From assembly GCA_902803365.1 (NCBI GenBank), contig CADCPU010000460.1, positions 1 to 10,609 of the forward strand: a DNA stretch of 10,609 nt, in the 5' to 3' direction. Source of the DNA: Oscillospiraceae bacterium (GTDB lineage Bacteria; Bacillota_A; Clostridia; Saccharofermentanales; Saccharofermentanaceae). Positions 6,124 to 10,609 of this stretch are shown one piece after another; the first letter of the stretch is position 1, and every line of letters begins with the position of its first letter. The notes under the pieces were generated by a model. It did not search any database, was not told the DNA's origin, and was given only the letters and a program-made list of their open reading frames with translations. Made by a program: the position numbers and the translations under genes.

Positions 6124-6645
6124 ATGAGCAGTATTATCCACAATGATCCTGATTCGGTTAAGCTACGCAAGAACAAGGGCACTCTTGTCGCTCTTGGTAC
6201 GGGCATAATGGCATTCGGCATATGGAGCATCATCAAAACGATGATGGAATTCCTGCTCGGTTCAGCCGGTGAAGAGATAAGAGAGATGATGAGCGATCTT
6301 ACAGGCGGCGGAAGGATAGCTGTCATCGCCGTAACGGCCTTTATTGTCATTGTCGATCTTCTTATCAGATGTCATGTCGGGATCAACGCCATCAGAGAAG
6401 GCAGGAATAAGAAGAGCAGACATTATATGTTTTCCGTTGTCCTTCTTATCATATCTTCGATCATATCTTTGACTTTACTCTTTCTGGAGATGCTTGAACC
6501 CGGCGAGATCAGCATGAACGATGAAGTCTCTATCTTCGTTGAGATCACGTCTCTTGTTATCCTTATAGAGATGATTACGGTTTCCGTCAGCACCTCAAAG
6601 ATCAAAGCGAGAGCATCCCAAACGGAGGTTGACCATGCAGGCTGA
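6124..6645 (+). CDS. Four-helix membrane protein of unknown function
   Basis: 173 residues with four likely transmembrane helices at about 19-46, 64-84, 101-123 and 136-156. Basic stretches lie before helix 1 (KLRKNK, 13-18), between helices 2 and 3 (REGRNKKSRH, 91-100) and after helix 4 (STSKIKAR, 156-163). By the positive-inside rule both ends are cytoplasmic. I do not recognise the family. The ATG at 6124 is preferred over the in-frame GTG at 6118, because GAGAGG at 6113-6118 would overlap that GTG and sits 5 nt before the ATG. It is the first of three overlapping genes: the next start (6635) lies 11 nt inside its 3' end, so the products are probably made together. The final residues are polar and look cytoplasmic. 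Confidence 0.85.
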   Translation: MSSIIHNDPDSVKLRKNKGTLVALGTGIMAFGIWSIIKTMMEFLLGSAGEEIREMMSDLTGGGRIAVIAVTAFIVIVDLLIRCHVGINAIREGRNKKSRHYMFSVVLLIISSIISLTLLFLEMLEPGEISMNDEVSIFVEITSLVILIEMITVSVSTSKIKARASQTEVDHAG

Positions 6646-7786
6646 CTTCCACTACTATGCAACATATTGCGCATCATATCTTGCGGGGCACACACACGAA
6701 GAAAGCCTTTCAATCTGCTACAGTGCGCAATTCGTCGACCGCTGCACAAAGTCTTTGCTTACTGAGATCAAGGCTCCTCTCCAGGCTGCCACAACACAGT
6801 CCCAGACCGAACTTCTCGGAGTAAGCACAGATATCATAGGACTTCAGGACATAACAAGGATATGGGCCTCTTTCCATTTCCTCCCGGGGGATCTCAAGGC
6901 CCCAGTCAAAGGATTGAAAGGTTACAAGAATAAATACAGGCTCATCTGTGCACCTAACAGCGATCTCCTCGTACAGACCGTAGAACTTGCCAAGAACAAG
7001 GACCTTCAGTCCGTCGGTATTGCCATGCATGTTCTGGCTGATACATGGGCTCACAGGAATTTTGCCGGCACTCCTTCCATGGTCATTAATAATACTGACG
7101 GATATTTCTTCGAGATCCTGCCGGACGGTTCTGAGCGGAAGGTCATTTTCAGCCACAACCCCGGATCTTCCGACGATATCGAAAACGGTCATTTTACAAA
7201 CACCGTCTATAATGTCGGAGAGACGACGATCATGAACCTGGGACACGGAAGAGCAGGTCACCTGCCCGACTACAGTTACATAAGATATAAATACATGCCC
7301 GCCTGGGACAGATACAGAGAATGCCTCAAGGACAACCCAACAGAGTACTATAAGGCTTTCTGTCAGATGATATACGCGATGAAGTATCTCAAAGGCGAAT
7401 CAGACATTTTCGAGAAGGACACATATGATGAAGAAGCCGTGGCTCCATACAAAGACAGGATCATGAGCATCATCACAAAAAAGCAGCTCGATGCGAGTGC
7501 GGACTGGAAAGCATTCGGAGAAGAGCTCTCAGGCAATGTGATCCCTGATTTTGATGACTTGAGATACGCGGAAGAATACAAAGCTGCCGATAAGGCGTCA
7601 GCAGATAACACCTTCCTCGGAAGGTTTATCATTGCTGCCATGGCGCAAAAGAGCATGGTCACACACGAGATATACAAGTCAGGCAATATGCTCGCAGGCT
7701 TCTCGATCGACTACAACAAAAAAGGCTTCGGTGGTATTCGGGATTATCTGAAACTTGTTGAAGCAACTGTGAGGGTCAGGAAATGA
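6635..7786 (+). CDS. DUF6765-like protein, possible zinc phospholipase fold
   Basis: 383-residue soluble protein without a signal peptide. It opens with MQADFHYYATYCASYLAG, the start pattern I associate with DUF6765 proteins. His and Asp residues are spaced as in zinc-dependent phospholipase C and S1/P1 nuclease folds: His6, Asp35 (in SAQFVD), His81 (in SFHFLPG), HVLADTWAH with His132, Asp136 and His140, and GHGRAGHLPDYS with His204 and His209. The HxxxDxxxH core is like the metal site of Bacillus cereus phospholipase C. The enzyme activity is inference; the family itself is uncharacterised. GGAGG at 6624-6628, 6 nt upstream, decides for the ATG at 6635 over an in-frame TTG at 6629. The gene sits between two membrane protein genes and overlaps both (11 nt upstream, 4 nt downstream), which suggests that it acts at the membrane with them, perhaps on lipids. 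Confidence 0.85.
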   Translation: MQADFHYYATYCASYLAGHTHEESLSICYSAQFVDRCTKSLLTEIKAPLQAATTQSQTELLGVSTDIIGLQDITRIWASFHFLPGDLKAPVKGLKGYKNKYRLICAPNSDLLVQTVELAKNKDLQSVGIAMHVLADTWAHRNFAGTPSMVINNTDGYFFEILPDGSERKVIFSHNPGSSDDIENGHFTNTVYNVGETTIMNLGHGRAGHLPDYSYIRYKYMPAWDRYRECLKDNPTEYYKAFCQMIYAMKYLKGESDIFEKDTYDEEAVAPYKDRIMSIITKKQLDASADWKAFGEELSGNVIPDFDDLRYAEEYKAADKASADNTFLGRFIIAAMAQKSMVTHEIYKSGNMLAGFSIDYNKKGFGGIRDYLKLVEATVRVRK

Positions 7787-8316
7787 GTAAGTTTAAGCGT
7801 ATCTGGTATATAATAAGCGGTCTGGCGATCATCTTGTGGTCCGTCCTTATGATCAATGATCCTGAGGACGCAATCATCCTTACGTCATTTTTGATCGCGA
7901 TCATCCTCGTTTTCAAGGGGCTTAAGAACATCATCTATTACCTGACAATGGCGCGTCATATGGTAGGAGGCAAGATCATACTGTACTACGGCATAGTGTT
8001 ATACGATCTCGGAGTCTTTGCCGTATCGATCTCCGTACAGTCACGTATATTCACGATAATCTATCTTATTGCCATTCACCTTTTCGCAGGCGGAGTAAGT
8101 ATCTTAAGGCTGTTCCGCAATCACAAGGAAGGCTTCTCGATCCATAAGCTCGACATCGCTCAAGCTACTGTCAACCTTCTGATCGCACTTGTCTGCATAT
8201 TCTTTATGAGATCAACAAATATTCTGGTCTATGCTTATTGCGCGAGCATCATCTATCTTGCCGTACTCCGCATCATCTCCGCATTCAGAAAGACGGCGAT
8301 CGTATATATCCAGTAA
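7783..8316 (+). CDS. HdeD/DUF308-like six-helix membrane protein
   Basis: 177 residues with six likely transmembrane helices at about 7-23, 30-50, 64-83, 88-110, 125-142 and 147-167, built as three two-helix units. This architecture, the short Pro/Asp-containing turn after helix 1 (NDPEDA, 25-30) and Gly at helix ends (VFKGLKNI, 43-50) fit the HdeD/DUF308 family, whose E. coli member helps in acid resistance. The match is on pattern only, so the family call is moderate. The ATG overlaps the stop of the previous gene (ATGA at 7783-7786), typical of translational coupling; GAGGG lies 7 nt upstream. It is the last gene of the operon, and the terminator at 8324-8353 follows 7 nt after its stop. 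Confidence 0.85.
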   Translation: MSKFKRIWYIISGLAIILWSVLMINDPEDAIILTSFLIAIILVFKGLKNIIYYLTMARHMVGGKIILYYGIVLYDLGVFAVSISVQSRIFTIIYLIAIHLFAGGVSILRLFRNHKEGFSIHKLDIAQATVNLLIALVCIFFMRSTNILVYAYCASIIYLAVLRIISAFRKTAIVYIQ

Positions 8317-8323
8317 ACAAAAA

Positions 8324-8353
8324 AAGACCTCCGCGAGAATACGCAGAGGTCTT
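8324..8353. terminator. Bidirectional intrinsic terminator
   Basis: Arms AAGACCTCCGCG (8324-8335) and CGCAGAGGTCTT (8342-8353) pair over 12 positions with one mismatch, around a 6-nt loop. On the minus strand the mismatch becomes a U-G pair and the hairpin is followed by a run of T (8319-8325 region reads as AAAAAAA on plus), so it is strong for the leftward DUF4214 gene. On the plus strand it carries a C-A mismatch and only a broken T-tract (CTTGATCTTT), so it is weaker for the rightward operon. Confidence 0.85.
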
Positions 8354-8368
8354 GATCTTTAACGTTGA

Positions 8369-9262
8369 TCAATAAGGCAGGATCCTGGCTTCGATACACT
8401 TTGCTTCGAATTCAGGGCTTCTTGTAAAGCCGTAGACAACATCGGATCTTGTATTGCCCTTCTTCTTGAGGAAACTCTTCCAGTAGTCGATTCCTTCTTC
8501 ATCAGCTTCTCTGTCCATAAATGTCAGATAGAGTCTGTTGATGAATTCCTCATCGCTGAGCTTGCTGTTACGCATCTCTTTACTGAGGAAGAATGATACA
8601 CCGACGGACTCACCTGTCTCGTCGAAGTTAGCAAGTTTAACAGCCCAGTAATCACGACCCTCGGCATCAAAGTCACGCTTCAGAGCAGTCGTATACATTC
8701 TCTCGACAAATGCATTTGTAAGTTCTGTAGGCTTAAGTTCGATCGTAGGCTTGATATCGCCGCCTGAACGGATACCGTATTCTGCACACGTATCAGCCCA
8801 CTCCTGAGAATAGATAAAGCCTTGAGCAACCTCTTCTCTTGTCGTATACCAGAACATCTTCGATTTCCAGAATTTCATTCCTTCGTCATCCGGCTCTCTG
8901 TTGAAGAATGTCTTATAAAGGATCGTAAGGAATTCTGTGTCATTGGTATTTCTTGCCTTAAACTCTTCACTGAAGATAAATCCTTCAGCAACTTCAGCAC
9001 CTGACTGTCTGAATGAATATAACTGGTTCATCCAATATAATGTACCGTCGATCTCAGGCTGACGGTCTAACACACATGAATAAAGCCTTCCCACAAAATC
9101 ACGCATAGGCCACAGGCTCTCATCATTCTGAACATCGATCTCGGTGATCTGCGCATAATCTTCAGAAGCTGCTGCCTTATCTGCAGTCAAAGGCGACATC
9201 ATAACGAAGACCATTACGGTCGACAAGACTGCTGTCATCAGTTTCTTAACTGAATTCTTCAT
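8369..9262 (-). CDS. Secreted protein with four DUF4214 repeats
   Basis: 297-residue exported protein. A signal peptide (MKNSVKKLMTAVL..., helix about 8-25, likely cut after KAAA at 29-32) has no lipobox, so the product is released or held by other means. Four copies of a roughly 46-residue unit with consensus FVxRLYxxxLxRxxDxxGxxYW follow at about 55-101, 110-155, 184-230 and 239-285; residues such as FVGRLYSCVLDRQPEIDG (56-73) and FINRLYLTFMDREADEEG (240-257) show the pattern. Each unit ends in a variant of GFxxSxEF. This is DUF4214, common in secreted proteins of rumen and gut Clostridia; its ligand is unknown to me. I chose the ATG at 9262 because AGGAG at 9271-9275 is 8 nt upstream; the ATG at 9268 is only 2 nt away and that at 9340 has no such site and would add 26 residues before the signal peptide. 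It has its own promoter and ends at the terminator at 8324-8353. Confidence 0.92.
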   Translation of the reverse strand: MKNSVKKLMTAVLSTVMVFVMMSPLTADKAAASEDYAQITEIDVQNDESLWPMRDFVGRLYSCVLDRQPEIDGTLYWMNQLYSFRQSGAEVAEGFIFSEEFKARNTNDTEFLTILYKTFFNREPDDEGMKFWKSKMFWYTTREEVAQGFIYSQEWADTCAEYGIRSGGDIKPTIELKPTELTNAFVERMYTTALKRDFDAEGRDYWAVKLANFDETGESVGVSFFLSKEMRNSKLSDEEFINRLYLTFMDREADEEGIDYWKSFLKKKGNTRSDVVYGFTRSPEFEAKCIEARILPY

Positions 9263-9293
9263 TTTCATCACTCCTATCTTTAAGGTCGCCTTC

Positions 9294-9322
9294 ATCTTAT
9301 CATCTGATAAAACTATCATCAA
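9294..9322 (-). promoter_or_regulatory. Promoter of the DUF4214 gene, with a dyad in the spacer
   Basis: Minus strand: TTGATG (4 of 6 to consensus) at 9317-9322, a 17-nt spacer, and TAAGAT at 9294-9299 preceded by TGn, an extended -10. Transcription would start near 9287, about 25 nt before the ATG at 9262. The spacer holds a short inverted repeat, TGATA (9305-9309) and TATCA (9314-9318) around 4 nt, which could be an operator but is short enough to occur by chance. Confidence 0.5.
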
Positions 9323-9364
9323 CACAATTTGAAACTCCATTATGAATAATCAAATAATATTGTT

Positions 9365-10609
9365 TTATTGAACGACCGTTTCTGTAAACTCCACCTCATA
9401 AGATTCATAATGACGCACATCAACGACCTTCATCGAACCGCCAACCTTTTGCACGCTGTCAACATCAAGAGTCTCGATCTTCGCCCTGACAAGTCCCGTA
9501 CTGTGCGGTGCAACATCGGAACTCATAACTATCTGATCACCGATGTACTTCTTATCATTTAAGATTATAAGGTTGCTTTGCATCGCGACAGCTATGTCCG
9601 AGAGATTTTCGACCTCAAAATAAACATATTTGCCTTCGCACTTGTTAAAGCTTATCTTTACGTTCTCGTCTTCAAAGAGCAGAGGAGCTTCAGGCTCAAC
9701 ATCCGTTACCTCAACACCTTGATCGACCACACAGGAATCAACAGTGATCCTGTAGGAATCCGGTGTATTCTCCCCGTCAAACGTCGCGCGGAAAGAAGCG
9801 GATATCTCCCCCACCGGCGCTTCAGGATCCCAGTCACACTTTACGGTCGCTTTGCCACTGCTGTGAGGCGCGATCTGAGCAACACAGAGAAGTTCATTAT
9901 AGCTATGTCTGTTTACCGCGAAGCAGTCAACAACTAAGTTCAGCGAGAATTCAGTCTGATTTGCCACCTGAAGGACCACACCTTCATTAGTTACTTCTTT
10001 ATAGTAAATGCGGATAAGATCATCTTCATAAACAATGAATCCGCCGCTATTTTCGGACGAAATAAGACTTTCATCCACAACGCTGTCGAAAACAAATTCA
10101 AAGTGAGTATCAGTCCATGTCCCCTTAGGACCATAACCGTCAAAATGTCCGCTCAGAGTTCCGACAGCAGTCTCAGGATCGATCTTGCCGGTAAACTTTG
10201 CTTCACAGATGCTTAGGGCCGGAATAGTGCAGAAACGGAGCTTTTCGAGTTCTTCAACGCCTTCTGAATTGATCGCCAAAGAATCCGGGCAGATACTTAT
10301 AGACTGATCCGTCAGATTCTCAACATTAAAGACGATCGCATTTTGCTCGAGCCTTGAGAAAGCTACTCTGAGCGTATCATCTTCATAAACCACGGTACCT
10401 TTAAGCTCTGGCTTGTCAACCACTGCTCCCGGATCAATGACAAGATTCTCAATATTGATATCGTACGATTGGAGCAATCTCTCACCGTTTACACTGAAAC
10501 TTGCCGAAAACAATCCAACCTTTTTGAACGCTCCGATATTGCACTTGGCTATGATCTCAACGTCAGATCTTTCAGGTGCCTTGCCTTCCATCTTGATATC
10601 GTCTGAAGA
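9365..10609 (-). CDS. Tandem beta-rich repeat protein, 5' end outside window
   Basis: The reading frame stays open to the right edge (414 codons before the stop), so the start lies beyond 10609. The Met at 10591 has no ribosome binding site and an open frame upstream, so it is not a convincing start. Counting from that Met, three copies of a roughly 105-120-residue unit follow at about 66-173, 187-290 and 304-408, after the C-terminal part of another (about 11-53). Each unit starts (V/L)(Y/F)ED(D/E)xx(R/K)(I/V)x(F/Y), then has F/LxVxN(L/Q)(T/S), a segment APHSxG in units 2 and 3 (240-245 and 361-366), and usually ends near (V)VD. The alternating hydrophobic pattern suggests an all-beta, Ig-like fold. 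Few Cys, no catalytic motif, no C-terminal anchor. I do not recognise the family. An adhesion or protein-binding role is plausible; localisation cannot be told without the N-terminus. Confidence 0.85.
   Translation of the reverse strand, partial: SSDDIKMEGKAPERSDVEIIAKCNIGAFKKVGLFSASFSVNGERLLQSYDINIENLVIDPGAVVDKPELKGTVVYEDDTLRVAFSRLEQNAIVFNVENLTDQSISICPDSLAINSEGVEELEKLRFCTIPALSICEAKFTGKIDPETAVGTLSGHFDGYGPKGTWTDTHFEFVFDSVVDESLISSENSGGFIVYEDDLIRIYYKEVTNEGVVLQVANQTEFSLNLVVDCFAVNRHSYNELLCVAQIAPHSSGKATVKCDWDPEAPVGEISASFRATFDGENTPDSYRITVDSCVVDQGVEVTDVEPEAPLLFEDENVKISFNKCEGKYVYFEVENLSDIAVAMQSNLIILNDKKYIGDQIVMSSDVAPHSTGLVRAKIETLDVDSVQKVGGSMKVVDVRHYESYEVEFTETVVQ

Noticed and set aside
6710..7261. Minus-strand open frame of 183 codons
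   Set aside because: Fully antisense to the DUF6765-like gene, whose family pattern, ribosome binding site and operon overlaps are convincing.
9263..9340. Longer N-terminus for the DUF4214 protein starting at 9340
   Set aside because: It would place 26 residues before the signal peptide, contains the predicted promoter, and has no ribosome binding site; AGGAG at 9271-9275 fits the ATG at 9262.

Overview
This window looks like ordinary chromosome from a low- to mid-GC Gram-positive anaerobe, most likely a gut or rumen Clostridia member (Bacillota). The reasons are strong AGGAGG-type ribosome binding sites, LAGC-type lipoproteins with Thr/Glu/Ala-rich wall linkers, a bacterial serpin, a DUF4214-type secreted protein and an AmmeMemoRadiSam cassette. 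This is inferred from gene content; there is no rRNA or other taxonomic marker. I see no tRNA, rRNA, CRISPR array, insertion sequence or phage gene. Eleven protein genes fill almost all of it, and the longest gap without a gene is about 115 bases.

Layout. Positions 26-826 (+) encode a lipoprotein of unknown function whose stop codon directly abuts the stop of the next, convergent gene. Positions 827-2815 (-) hold two lipoprotein genes read leftward: a serpin first, then a YbhB/YbcL (PEBP-fold) protein. Both folds contain known protease inhibitors, so the pair may form a cell-surface protease-defence module. Each of the two has an inverted repeat around its translation start. Positions 2931-6007 (-) form a tight operon: a fused Memo/LigB-like plus AMMECR1 protein, then the AmmeMemoRadiSam radical SAM enzyme 1 nt downstream, then a two-helix membrane protein 22 nt downstream.

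A divergent promoter region at about 6040-6104 separates that operon from a rightward three-gene operon (6124-8316, overlapping genes): a four-helix membrane protein, a DUF6765-like protein with a zinc-phospholipase-like set of His and Asp residues, and a six-helix HdeD/DUF308-like membrane protein. A bidirectional terminator at 8324-8353 ends this operon and also the leftward gene for a secreted DUF4214 four-repeat protein (8369-9262), which has its own promoter. The window closes with the C-terminal part of a leftward gene encoding tandem beta-rich repeats (9365 to the right edge).

The most unusual signals are the serpin/PEBP lipoprotein pair and its regulation. A perfect 11-bp inverted repeat runs from the -10 box of the PEBP gene to its start codon, with the ribosome binding site in the loop. 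A 9-bp inverted repeat similarly covers part of the serpin ribosome binding site. Such structures could block translation of read-through transcripts while leaving locally started transcripts free. No system here is plainly new at the level of protein families.
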